From positions 13,950,001-14,014,000 of the forward strand of contig CP075494.1 in the NCBI GenBank assembly GCA_021613535.1: a DNA stretch of 64,000 bases, in the 5' to 3' direction. This DNA comes from Adineta vaga. Lineage: Eukaryota; Rotifera. Shown piece after piece: positions 25,981-37,552 of the stretch. Position numbers and translations under genes: made by a program. The notes under the pieces are model-generated. The model saw only the letters and a list, made by a program, of their open reading frames with translations. It was not told the origin of the DNA and did no database searches. The stretch's first letter is position 1. The number at the start of each line of letters is the position of its first letter.

Positions 25981-26997
25981 ATGGAAAATTTACCAGATGA
26001 AATCTTCTACGAGATATTTGATTATCTCGATGGTTATGATATATATCAAGCATTTTCAAATCTTAGTAATCGTTGTGAAAATCTTCTTAATGATCCTTCA
26101 TTTCTTATGAAAATTCAAATATCATTTTCAACAACCCTCGATTCACGTTATAAACATTTTCTTGATTCAAATAAACATCATATTATTTCACTTCATCTTT
26201 CTACTGAATCAATTTTCGCTGATTTCATTAATTTTTGCATCATTGATTCATCATTTCGTCGTCTTCAATCACTTATTTGTAAACCAATCTCCAGACTTAC
26301 ATTATTCAATTTTCTCCTCAATTTAAAATACTCACCTCAATTGTTCGCATTAACTATGCACTTTGTTTATTGTTTTGATGATCTTGGTGATATTTATCAA
26401 ATGATTTTTGGTTTGCCAGTATTGGAATATTTTAAATTGAAAATAGCAGAAGCTGAACAATTAGAGATCAACATACCAATTGATGCTAATAATTATTTTT
26501 CATCAACTAAATATTTGGTTATTGATCATTGTTGTACAATTAATCAACTTATTAATCTATTATTTTATATTCCTAAACTTTCTCATTTATCGTGTAGTTG
26601 TTTAATCGAATCAAATAATGATATTAAATCCGAAACGGTGATAAATTTAAATGATTTAACACATTTAACTGTTGTTATTGCTCAAATAAATTTTAATGAG
26701 TTTGAAGAATTTTTATTGAAGCTATGTTCTCGATTACAAATTTTAAATGTTAAGATTCATTCTTCTGACAAAAATTATTTAAATTCTGACAAATGGGAGA
26801 AATTAATTTCACAAAAGATAACTTCATTAAATAAATTCTTCTTTTCTTATACTGATATTATTCATGGCAATTTTAATATTACTTCTCATCCATTACTCAA
26901 TGATTTTACTTCATCATTTTGGATTAATCGAAAATGGATTTTCAAACTATTAGCTCATGATGATGAACTGACGTATACAATACGTCCTAGTTACTAA
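25981..26997 (+). CDS. F-box protein, copy 2 (single exon)
   Basis: One open frame of 338 residues beginning MENLPDEIFYEIFDYLDGYD, a canonical F-box start, followed by IYQAFSNLSNRCENLLNDPS and an Ile/Leu-rich region without clear repeat units. It presumably recruits substrates to an SCF ubiquitin ligase; the target is unknown. Residues up to about 206 differ considerably from copy 1, while the last 131 are identical except the final residue (Tyr here, Ser in copy 1). I chose the ATG at 25981 because it places the F-box at the N-terminus; the upstream ATG at 25919 is in another frame. Tandem copies of such genes are common in bdelloids. Confidence 0.82.
   Translation: MENLPDEIFYEIFDYLDGYDIYQAFSNLSNRCENLLNDPSFLMKIQISFSTTLDSRYKHFLDSNKHHIISLHLSTESIFADFINFCIIDSSFRRLQSLICKPISRLTLFNFLLNLKYSPQLFALTMHFVYCFDDLGDIYQMIFGLPVLEYFKLKIAEAEQLEINIPIDANNYFSSTKYLVIDHCCTINQLINLLFYIPKLSHLSCSCLIESNNDIKSETVINLNDLTHLTVVIAQINFNEFEEFLLKLCSRLQILNVKIHSSDKNYLNSDKWEKLISQKITSLNKFFFSYTDIIHGNFNITSHPLLNDFTSSFWINRKWIFKLLAHDDELTYTIRPSY
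26601..26992 (+). repeat. 392-bp identical tract, F-box copy 2
   Basis: Partner of 25039-25430, with no difference seen by eye. It begins at TTTAATCGAATC and ends two bases into the final sense codon. Confidence 0.85.
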
Positions 26998-27320
26998 AGA
27001 TTTCTTTTTTTTAAAGTTTTTTTTCAATTGTGATATTCTCTTATTATTTAATAAAAATTTGCTTAAATGTATTGTTATAAAATTGTTTCGAATTGTTTGA
27101 AAGATCGTTTAAATAATTCGCATATGATTATTAAGATGAAATGCTGATGAATATCGAAGATATTGATGAACAAAAATACGGAAGGAGCAATTTTTCAAGT
27201 TTTAGTTGATTTAATTTCATTAATAAATCAACAGACATGAAATAAAATCAAATGATAGAAATGTAGTTGTATTTAATTCTGTTGATTTATTAATTTTCAT
27301 ATAAATCCTATGTTAATTCA
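26998..27320. other. 3' flank of F-box copy 2
   Basis: Contains the stretch shared with the 3' flank of copy 1 (about 27085-27175). No gene seen. Confidence 0.5.
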
Positions 27321-27500
27321 TTAGAATCGATTTCCATAGTTTACCAAACGAGCGTGTTTTGCATCAGCAGATGTTTTTACTTGGATGAATTTTTCATCAA
27401 GAAGTTTCATAATAACAGGTGCAAAATAAATTAATTGCAACATGCAATTCAATTCGAAAATCTTCTATTTGGGAATATTTAGGTGAACATTTAGATTTTG
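27321..27500 (-). pseudogene. Decayed terminal exon of an unidentified protein
   Basis: On the minus strand the frame KSKCSPKYSQIEDFRIELHV shifts by one base into YFAPVIMKLLDEKFIQVKTS and then ADAKHARLVNYGNRF-stop (TAA at 27321-27323). Composition and continuity look like real protein sequence, but it is broken by a frameshift and has no upstream exon. I do not recognise the family. It may be a remnant brought in with the island. Confidence 0.45.
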
Positions 27501-28131
27501 TTAAAATTTACAGGGTCGGAAAGAATATTATTCAAGGGAGATAACGGTATAATCCCGAATATGAGGTATGATGAATTTTATACCAAATGATAGCCCGTGA
27601 AAACGGGCTTTAATGATCCTAAATACGAGGGCTTTGGAAAACTTCTCATTCAACGTGGTTGTCAAACGTCGAAAACTGCAGGTTTCTATCTCGTTTTATA
27701 GGTAAAGTTACTCAAAAAACAGCTATATACACAGACTTCTTTGATAAACTATACACAAAAAACTCTGCGCTTTTTTCTACTTTTCTTCTGAGGTATTTGG
27801 TCTCCTCCATATGCGATGCTATACCGACATTCAGATTAGCACTTAGCCAGACAGAACAAATGAGCAATTGCACACTTTATCTTGAGCATTGTTTACTGAA
27901 CTTTTTCTCCTTTCAAATTTTTTGTTCTTGTCGATTTACTTTAGGCATGCACATGAAGATCTTGATTTTCTTTATCAAGAATTTGATACGATAATGACAC
28001 ATATTGAGACCTATTTCATTATATATCGGGGTGCATCATAAAGAATTAGGCTACACAATTTCTAGCTCAAGCACCGACTCAAATGAACTTTAGAACTGAA
28101 AAATCGTTCATTTTGAACGAACTGAATTTTT
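27501..28131. other. Non-coding island DNA
   Basis: No gene recognised. It includes a short hairpin word, TAGCCCGTGAAAACGGGCTT (27590-27609). The sequence just left of 28132 loosely resembles the far right end of the next element, so that element may begin nearer 28085. Confidence 0.35.
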
Positions 28132-29235
28132 CCATCAGTTCAGTTCGAATGAGCTGAGCTGTTAGATCAGTTCTTTTGAAGGAACCGATGAGTATCATCA
28201 AGTCCTATTTTTGAGAACACCTTTTGATCTTCATACGCTACACTGAGGGGACACCCCTTGGGTTCTCCTATGCAGTACTATCGGTTATACTATGGATGCT
28301 GATTAAGTATGTGTTCATAATAAAGTAGTTGCTTAATAGAATACAGTCAATAACGAAATGTGCCAATTTCAAACTGAAATCGGAATGTTATATGCGCTAC
28401 TACAATACAACAAATGAAACTAATGACGTATTGATTTTCATCAACTTATCCAAAAATATTCATCGTTGAGCGCACTAAAGAACCATCCCTTAGCCCCTGC
28501 GACTCACCCCTTTTTAATGCACTCATAAAGTAAGTACACTACTATAGACGATCACTCTGTCTGTCCGTCCGTCCGTCCGTTTACACGATAATTCTGGAAG
28601 GAAGCGTTCGATTGAGATGCAATTTTGTACACAGTTCAGTCTCATTTAGATCTCACTCGAGTGTGAACTTCGAAGATGAGCCTCTCCTGAGCTATTGTGA
28701 AAATACTAACTTCTTCCATAGGATTTCCGTGTGTATTCTCATACACTTTTTGCAGTATATATATCACTTAGATAAAATCCGACGTTTCCGCATCTATTTA
28801 TTTCATCATAGTCATTTGAAGACAGATGGCAATACCCCTATATGTTTTCTACTCGAACTATTATTCACGTACTATATAGTATGATATATATATATATACT
28901 AGCTAAACCCATGCATATTGCACGACCGTTTTAAGTTTTAGAAATCGTCTTTTTCATAGTAGAAGAGACTGTCTAAGATCTCTAAATATATTCTTATAAG
29001 TACCTAGGCGTCTGATTTCCTTTGACGGTAACGGATTTTGTCAAGTCATGGTAGATTTTGATCTTTAACCTTAGAGCTTCCATCCAATAACACAGAGATG
29101 AGGACTCAAGGATATACCCCTAGTATAAGACTTGAAGACCCAAGGGTATCCCCCAATAATAGGACTTGAGGATACTCATCGGTTCCTTCGAGAGAACTGA
29201 TCGAACAGTTCAGCTCATTCGAACTGAACTGTTGG
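28132..29235. mobile_element. 1.1-kb element with 75-bp inverted repeats
   Basis: 28132-28206 and 29161-29235 are reverse complements over about 75 bp with roughly ten mismatches, including the words GTTCAGTTCGAATGAGCTGA and GAAGGAACCGATGAGTATC. The interior has a (GTCC)n run near 28560-28580, (TA)n near 28885, and partial tandem repeats of GGACTTGAGGATA-like units near 29100-29180. There is no transposase frame, so it is non-autonomous. Its right end lies about 45 bp from the start of duplication copy 2. Confidence 0.75.
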
Positions 29236-29278
29236 AAAGTGAGCGGTTCTTAACTTGAACTGAACTATGTAAACCCCT

Positions 29279-31380
29279 ACTTTTGACTGTCAAGGAAATC
29301 TTTTTCTTTTCATCGACGATTTCTTTCAAATAGTTTTCTAAATCAATGCGTTGATGTAATATGATCCTATAGAAAAAGAAAATGATTATTATCTTGTTGT
29401 CATTCTTTCGTGCGAGGATTTTTATCACGCATTGTAAATATAGAAGAACAGGAGATATGATTGAGCCAACTGCTGATCAATTCTTGAATTACTTGGCCTG
29501 TCTCTAATCAAATTGAAGAAATACAATAAAAAGAAAAAGTGAAATTCTTTCTTTCTTTCTGTTGAGTAGATATTTCATTAACATGTGTTGATACCTATTG
29601 TGTTAATCAATAAACTGTGATAGCTTGTCATTTGTTTAATCAATGGAACGGTCAACTTCCGTCGTTTTAATTATAAGAAGAAGATAGTGACTGTCGCGAC
29701 ATCGCGGAAGCCCTAACAGGCAAAGAAGAAGAAAAAATATCTAATGTCCATGAACATTGTTCACACTCTTTTTTTTTATAATTTGAATTTGTTGAAGGGA
29801 GAAATGAAATTAGTATGTGCGTATGTTTGGAGAAGCGAGAAGCGTCCTTGTCGCTTGTCTAGTCAAACTCGTGCTGGGATAAGACATGCTACAGAACAAT
29901 ACAGGCATTGATGCTATGGTCACACTATCTTCTTTTTCTTGGCACTATTAATGAACCTAGCATGATTATATCTCGATGAATTGAGTAGTGCTTCTTCGGG
30001 TTTTTTTTGTCTTATATTATATATTTTTAATAACATCTTGCAAATACCAAGGTCAAAAACGATCGATAAACTTGTATTTACTATTAAAATGAGATAGAAT
30101 ATAATGTTGACTTATTAAATCTTGAATATGAATACGATAGTTTCTAACGTGATCGTCAATAATTGATGTGATAAACCAAATAAGTTTTGATTGAAAATAT
30201 GGAGATAAGATGTGCATTTAATTCAACATGTGGAGAAGAGATATAGAAATCTTAGATGTGACTTTTCGTCGACGTCGATGAAAATATATAATCGAAAATT
30301 TACATTATGAATAGTGAACAAATGTTGCTTTTAACAATGCTCATTCATAGCAGAGTTTCAGGAATATAGTACAAGCATATACTGATTATTATGGGAAACT
30401 ATAGATGGCAGGACATAGAACGTTGTAAATATTCAAGATATATTCTTATAGGATAGTTTTGCTATTTGATAAAAATAATAATAAGTGACTTAAATATATT
30501 ATCTTTAATACACAAATTCTATAAAATTTTGAACAAAATCTATTAGTTATTTTTACTCCGGTACTTAATTTCAAAGGTCAAAGATAATATTCATAAAAAT
30601 GCATGGTTATATTTTATCTGACACATGTACTAGATGATGAAATGCTATGAAGTGATTATTATTCATTGAGAATAAAGTACAAGGCCATTCTAGTACATAA
30701 AAGCTAACTGACAGATGCTACCTTTACGCATAAAAATGGTACGAGACCAACGAAAAGTGTTTAGTTATTTTATATCAATTCATTGCAATTTGTTTTGATC
30801 AGGTAACATAATTTTCTTTTATCGATCATATGATTCGAATGCACTTTGAAGAGTCCTGAATCGCTGAATTATACGTTTGAAAACATAATAAAACATGTAT
30901 TTTGAAGAGTAGAGTATGATTGAGAAAATTTGCATCGTTATTTCATATTCTTATCATGGAATTCGAAACGAACATGCTTTTTATTGATTATTAACTGCAT
31001 ATAGTTTTTCAATATACTTGCTCACATCTTAGGTAACATTCACTCGAGGGATGCACAGAAAATACGTAATTTTTTCTTGCCAGCTGTGTTGTTCTCAAAC
31101 AGAAACATAAAATAGAAAGTAAAACAACTGATTTTTAACTTTTTTTCCTTTCCTTAGATTCGTAAGTCTATGATTGAAAGATAAAGAAAACTATTTTCCA
31201 TCTCATACGATCAACGTAAGACAAGATAGTCTAATAAAGATTGTTTTTATCCCGTTCTGTGCTGTGTGACTTGACGTTCTGGCACTAGGAGAACATTTTT
31301 TTCTTCTATTCCAAAGAGAACACCATAGACGATATGAAGGACATTATTTTGTTTTTTTTCTTCTATCTAGGTTTTATATA
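29279..31380. repeat. Long direct repeat, copy 2 of a segmental duplication
   Basis: Same orientation as 16467-18660 and near-identical, but lacking about 100 bp at 29680-29685, where copy 1 has extra sequence between two GAAGATA words. It ends 43 bp before the start of the SLC35G-like gene, so it would contain that gene's promoter region. No coding frame seen. Confidence 0.9.
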
Positions 31381-31422
31381 TACTCCTGTCATTTTGAGTC
31401 ATATTCATTTATTAATTCAACT

Positions 31423-32590
31423 ATGGTAAATTGAACTTTGCTGCTGTATTTGCTAAATAATAATTCGAAAATTCTAGGTAGAAGAACAACAAGTTCCATT
31501 ACAAACAGTATCAGGTGATGTCGTTGAGAAATCTTCATCATCTATTCTGAAAACTATATGGAAACGATTACATGAACATTCAGGTATTTGGTATATGTTA
31601 ACAGGAAATATATTGTTTGCATGTTGTACATTCTCATTAAAACTTATTCCTGCTGATATGTTTGATATCATGATTGTTCGTTTTGCAGTTCAATCAATTG
31701 TATTTGGTGCATATGCAGCCTTCTATAAACATTATAAAGTTTTCGATACTAATGGTCAACCAATCGCAAGTGCATTGAATATATTAATGTCAAGTGGAAC
31801 GAATTTAACTTATTTAGCAGCATTCTATTTTCTTCCATTATCGGATTTGAATACAATTAAATATACATATATTGTTTGGTCGGCCATTTTAGCTGTTATA
31901 TTTCTTAAAGATCGTTTTAAAATTGTGAATGGAATTTCTCTAACATTGACTATTGCAGGATTAGTACTTGCGACGAAACCTCATTTTTTTATAAAAACTT
32001 TAAGTCATATATTTGATCAACCAACAGGAAATACATCGTTAACAACAATTGCAACAACGACAATCATGAATTCAGCAGCAAAGACTTCTCCATATTACTA
32101 TCTTGGTGTTATTCTAGCTTTTATGTCATCATTTACTAAAGCAGTACAAATGATTGCACGAAAACAATTAGTTAAAACTAAACAACCATATTCCGTGATG
32201 AATTTTCAATTTACAGCTTTTGCATTAATTATTTCATTGTTATACAGTCTTATTCGACGATTTTGGATACCAGAATCATATCCTTGGAAATGGATGTGTA
32301 CAGCTGGTGTTGCCATTGGTTGTGTACAATTAGTTACGAATACATTTTATGCTAAAGCATTAAAACGAGAAAATGTTCAATTAATTTCAATTATAGGTGC
32401 AGTGGATATTCTTTATGGTTGTGTATTACAATATATCTTCTTTCGTTTGACTAAATCTTGGATGTTTTATGTTGGTGCATCATTAATTGTTCTATCGGCT
32501 ATTATACTTTCAATTCATAGTCATTTATCAAATAAAAAAGCAAGAAAAGAAGTTATAATCAATGATGAAAATCTAAAGACGAATGTTTAA
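31423..32590 (+). CDS. SLC35G-like (EamA/drug-metabolite transporter) membrane protein
   Basis: The main exon 31478-32590 is open and encodes about 370 residues with a hydrophilic N-terminus (VEEQQVPLQTVSGDV) and roughly ten hydrophobic helices. The wording ILFACCTFSLKLIPADMFDI, FLPLSDLNTIKYTYIVWSAI, LKDRFKIVNGISLTLTIAGL and VLATKP in the first half, repeated in a second half, matches the two-EamA-domain organisation of SLC35G1. Substrate is unknown; SLC35G1 has been reported at the ER and plasma membrane. The start is inferred: an exon consisting of ATG alone (31423-31425) spliced over a 52-bp GTAAAT..TTCTAG intron. The alternative is the in-frame ATG at 31595, which would remove the N-terminal tail. 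The upstream region is the duplicated segment. Confidence 0.78.
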
Positions 32591-32794
32591 AATTTTTCAT
32601 TTGTAGTATTGTTTTTTTTTGTTTATTTCACAAAATAAAGTATGATTCACTCTAATTAATTTTATAATAAAGAGAAATTCTTCTCTCTCTATATCTATAT
32701 ATTTATTTATTTAACAATGAAACTACGCATATTATTTTTGATATATCTATCCCACATAAAAACAAATGACTAGAATATTATTCATGTCAAATAT

Positions 32795-34934
32795 CTATAA
32801 CAAATTACTTATGGTATAATTTCTTCGTTTTAAAATAATTGGTGATGTATTATTTGGTATTGGACGTTGTGGCCATGATGTTTGACTTTTCAATGTACGT
32901 TCAAGAAAATTTACACGTGATTGAACTTCTTTAAATTTTTTCATCAAATATGTTTGTAACCATTCAGGACCAATATCAGCTGTAAAAAATTTCAAACAAA
33001 TATGTTGAAATGAACCGATAAAATAGATCATTTGATCTTCTAAATAATATAATCGTTGTAAACATTCTTGACTACGTTTATAATGTATATAATTTTGTCG
33101 AAGATGTAAATCTGTTATATATAAACGGACAAATGACATTGTTTCATCGTATTGATGAAGTATAGCATCATATTGATACATCATTTCATACATTTCATGT
33201 CCTACGAGAATATCAAACAAAATAATTATTATCAATTGTAAAATTAATATCTACCTGGAAATGCACATGAAATATAAATACTATCCATCGATTTTTCCCA
33301 TAATGGTATTCGATCACAGCCTAATATTGATCTTCCAATCGTTACATTTTGTATACTATTAATACGACCATGAACAATGGTTTGTAATGCATATGCAAGT
33401 GAAGGAATAGATGATGGAATAAATTCACATAATGATAACATATGATCATATCGAGACCAACCAGTTACTGCAATACCAGTAAAATTAACTCGATGTCGAA
33501 ATGATGCAGTATACATTGTTTCAAGCCAAGTTTGTTGATTTCGTTGATGATGACCAATATAACTCATTGTAGTTATTTCACCAGAAGAACCTTTAAATGA
33601 ACTAGCAACCCAAACTTCATGAAACATGGAGAATCTAAAAAAGATAGATTTCATTCAATTTCATCTACAAAAAAGAATCAATGTATACCTCATCCAAAAA
33701 CCATCATCAAACCATGGATTTACATCATCAACATATGCCCATACCATAGGTATAACAAGTTCAATTAATTCTGTAATCTATTAAATAATATAAATCAAAA
33801 TATTATTATTATTATCATTATTCCTAATGTTACAGAATATAATATTACTTACATTATTAGAACCTGAATTAACTAATTGTGAAACCATATCGTGCCATAT
33901 AAATAATTTCATATCTGGACGTTTTGATTTAATATATTTAGCAACACGAGTAACATGTCTTTAAAATAAACAGGTGATATTTTTAACGTAATATTTCGCA
34001 AAAAAAGATAATACCTGATAAAAAGATCAGCTTCATCACGAAAATTCAAATTAGCACATTGAGGATGAACGAGACGATAATAAACTTCATCACAACCCAT
34101 ATGAAGATAAGAAATCGATGGATGAAGTGATAACATTTGATCAATCATTTCTACAAATACATTACAAAATTCTACATAACTCATCTGTTTCCTATGTTCT
34201 CTTAACATACCAAATATTAATTTATAACTTTCTTCTAAACATGGTGTAATGACTTGTGGATATCGTCGATCTTCTCTTAAATGCATGAATTCTTTTAATT
34301 TCAATACGTATTCTAAATGACCATAGACTTGAAGTAAAGGCATTACTTTTAAATCATTATTTTTGGCTAAATTTAAAATTTGTTCAACATCATTTTTAGA
34401 ATATGCAAGACCATGTTTTATAATGGATAATTGTCCAGTAAATGGAAACATATCTTCATATTCAATTACCAAGCCCGTAGCACCAAGTTGTTTTAGAAAA
34501 GGAAATAGATTAACATAATAATCAAGTTTTGGTGCAGCACCTTTCAAATCAAGATGAACAAAACGTTCAAGATTTTTTGTTTCAATAACTGGATTTGGTT
34601 TTTGTTGCATGAAGGGATATTGTTGAAATGGTCGTTGATTATTATACATATTTACAAATGGAATTGGCATAGGCATTTGATTGATATTATTTCCATATTG
34701 TTGCTGTTGTGGTTGTACATTAACATGAACCATATTTGATTGATCTAGACTTGTCAAACGTTTCGATCGACTATACTGTACATTTCCGGCATTGTCTAAC
34801 GATTGTGTATGATGTCCTGAATATTCCGAAAAAACGATATCACGATTTTGATGAATGACAAAGAAACTAAACAATGCTATTGGTAAACATATACCAAGAA
34901 TAAGATTACGACGTAAACTACGACGACTAAACAT
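32795..34934 (-). CDS. Hexosaminidase D-like glycoside hydrolase family 20 protein, type II membrane
   Basis: About four exons on the minus strand. The N-terminus MFSRRSLRRNLILGICLPIA then LFSFFVIH is a signal-anchor helix after a basic cytoplasmic stub. A Gln/Asn/Pro-rich stalk (MNQMPMP-type, about residues 70-110) precedes a GH20 barrel: RFVHLDLKGAAPKLDYYVNL, FPFLKQLGATGLVIEYEDMF, MPLLQVYGHLEYVLKL, and the catalytic Asp-Glu in SYLHMGCDEVYYRL. Later segments IPMVWAYVDD and VTGWSRYDHM fit HEXD. GH20 hexosaminidases release terminal GlcNAc or GalNAc by substrate-assisted catalysis. The tail after about residue 500 is helical and hydrophilic. Human HEXD is nucleocytoplasmic, so the membrane anchor is a difference (a Golgi location is inference). 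Confidence 0.85.
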
Positions 34935-36314
34935 TGATTATGTCATTCAAATAAGATCATATATAGATTTGGTGAACTAGAAAAAAAACGAAGAAAATCT
35001 TTCGATATTATTCTGCACTACTATTAATAATAATGTCAATCGTAAAGAAACAAGAAACGGATGATTTGTTAAAAAATGTCCTCGAAGCTTTCTTTCTCAT
35101 AACATAACGTCAACGGCGTTTGTTTGATCGCATAGAACGAAGAATTATGGGACGGTACCTTTTTCTTTCTTTCTCTTCTGTTCTTGTTCTGTTCTCGATA
35201 CGATATGAAAGTTGTTTTATGGACGTTTGTCGTAAGACAAAAGTAAATAGATACATACTCTATTTCTAGCCTACACTAGAAGTAATCTCTTCGTTTTTTT
35301 CTCTCTCTCATCTTGTATAGCAACAATCTTCTTTTTATGACATAATCATCAACATCTTAGCTGTTGAGTTTGTTTTTGTGTTGAAGGTTTAACCAATAAC
35401 AGCTGATTTGATTTGAATGCTTTTAGAATGTATAGAAAAATAATCTTATCAATCTCGAAAAAATCTATTCTTCACTATCGTTAATGCACTTCCTTTAAAA
35501 AGGATAGCATGTAAGCTTGAAAAGATTTCTCATGATCGAACAAAGAGAAAGGAAAAATAGGATAGATTAGATTAATATCGACAACGATTTGAAAACTCAG
35601 TACAACATTACCTTATTTATTGAAGACAAACTAATTTTATTGTAGACAGAGAAAAAAATGCTTGTCTTTGCTTTCTTTCGAGAAGAATAAAGAAGAAAAG
35701 AACAGATAAGTATCAACTCATGTAATCTTAACTACGATTACATGAAAGAAAACGATATACATCAATTTAAAAGATCTACCCTCGATTATGTATAAAAATA
35801 AACTTCTCAAAAGAATTACGATCACTCTACTATTGACAACAACAAAAAATGAACACGTCTCATATAAACTTCTAGAATTACATACATCTTATAATGAAAT
35901 TTTATTCAACAATCATAAATCCATTCAGATTAATATGAAATTATTTATCGATTTGAATGAAAGATTAGTTTGAAAATCGTGACGTGATGATCTATGAAAT
36001 AACAAAATGATTGCAAAAGATGAACATCTTAATCAATATTGAATTATCTTCGTAATTCACTTATTGATACTCCCAAGACATTCAATGTTATTTATTCATT
36101 TTCATCTTCAAATGCTTATTTTTTAGACAGTAATTGACACTGTTGACGTAAGATAATATGAAAGTAGATATTTCATACTGATTTATATCACGCTGTTCTG
36201 TTATTGTCTTTAGATCTATTTCTTTAATGAAGGTTATATCGTTTAGCCTTTTTGTTTTTAATGTTTTACTTTAAAAAATAGAAGAGCCATTACAATGACA
36301 GAAACTATTTAAAA
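34935..36314. other. Upstream region of the hexosaminidase gene
   Basis: No gene recognised. Many short AT-rich and pyrimidine tracts (for example 35283-35310), which presumably include promoters and the HSPBP1 3' UTR. Confidence 0.45.
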
Positions 36315-37552
36315 TCACGAAATTGGAACTAATTGTTGATCTACATGTGTTGTCGATGGTGCAACATTTTCTGTCGTAGATGATGTTAATAATGTTCGGA
36401 TTTGATTGATAAGATTGTATTCCTCCTAAAAGTAAATTATATTGGCTAAGATCGTTCGAAATATAAAAAACCTACTTCATATTCTTCGGAACTTTGAATC
36501 ACTTGACGTCGTTCATCAAGTTTCTGTTGAAATTGTTCAGCTAATGTTGAATCACGTTCAGCAAGAGCAGATAGAGCATTTGGTTTTGCACTGGATAACG
36601 TGAGAATTGTTTCTAAAACATGTTGTTGATCTGGACATGCTTCATTATTAAATAAACGTATTAATTCTTCTAATCCACCATTCTCAAAAAATATTTCTAG
36701 AGGAGAAAAAAGAAAGTCATTTCAAAAGATTAAATAATTCTTTAAACAATTACTTTTCATTTGTGCACTTGATGAACAAATTGTATTGATTAGAAAACAT
36801 AATTTATTTTGTAAACGTGGAATTGGTGATGATAATGCTTTGATTAATACTTTTGCTCCTTGAAATTTCTGTAATTGAAGTTGACCAAGTGTATATCCAC
36901 GAATTAATGCTAAATATTAAAGAAAGTATGAAAAAAAAACATCCGTTGTTTAAACAGATTTTATTTACCTGATATTGCTGTGACAGCTTTCGTTTTTAAA
37001 TCAGCATTATTAGATTCATCAACAATTTTCAATAATTTCTGTTGTAAACCAGATTGAACAATAATTCGTTGACAATGATCATTATTTTGAACTAGAGTAG
37101 CTAATAATGAACATGTTTGAGTACGAATTTCATCATTTGAATGATCTAATAATTGTGTAAGAATATCCAAACCACCAACAGTAAAAAAATCTTTTGCTAA
37201 ATCAAGTTCTTCTGACCAATGGCAAAGTTCATCAAGAAATTCTTTCTTTTGATCGTCAGCTACTTGAGAATCTTTTATTTTACTAATACATAATTTCAAT
37301 CGTTCAACTGGATTCACCGTCATGTTATCCAATGCATTATGTAACCATATTTTTTTCTAAAAATATCAAATAAAAGAGATTATTTTCATGTTCAAAGTAA
37401 ATCAATTTATCTACCTCTTCAGTCATAGGTTGAACATCACTTGTTGTTGTTGTTGCTGCTGCTGCTGTAGATATTGCTGCTTCAGCAGCGGTATTCTTTA
37501 CCGTCCATTGGAAAAGAGTATTGAGAAAACCTTGTTTAGAATTATCAGCCAT
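36315..37552 (-). CDS. HSPBP1: Hsp70-binding protein 1 (HSPBP1/Fes1-type nucleotide exchange factor)
   Basis: Five or so exons. The start MADNSKQGFLNTLFQWTVKN and an Ala/Thr-rich linker lead to QPMTEE then KKIWLHNALDNMTVNPVERL. An armadillo-like repeat fold follows: ELCHWSEELDLAKDFFTVGG, LDILTQLLDHSNDEIRTQTC, LLATLVQNNDHCQRIIVQSG, AISALIRGYTLGQLQLQKFQ, and LSSPIPRLQNKLCFLINTIC. The C-terminal helix contains HEEYEEEY-like SSEEYEEEYNLINQIRTLL. The order PMSEE-W, a DLAxDF motif and a C-terminal EEYxEE matches HSPBP1. The protein binds the Hsp70 ATPase domain and promotes ADP release, so it modulates folding and degradation. Length is close to the human protein. It is a cytosolic housekeeping gene. 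Confidence 0.85.

Noticed and set aside
25919-26110. Upstream ATG as an alternative start for F-box copy 2
   Set aside because: It is in a different frame from the F-box, and splicing it at TCCTATAG does not restore the frame.
27659-27994. 111-residue plus-strand ORF in the island
   Set aside because: Cysteine/Phe-rich translation without recognisable features, no splice context, and no similar copy in the window.
28612-28884. 90-residue ORF within the 1.1-kb inverted-repeat element
   Set aside because: Considered as a transposase remnant, but shows no catalytic motif or helix-turn-helix pattern; likely random.
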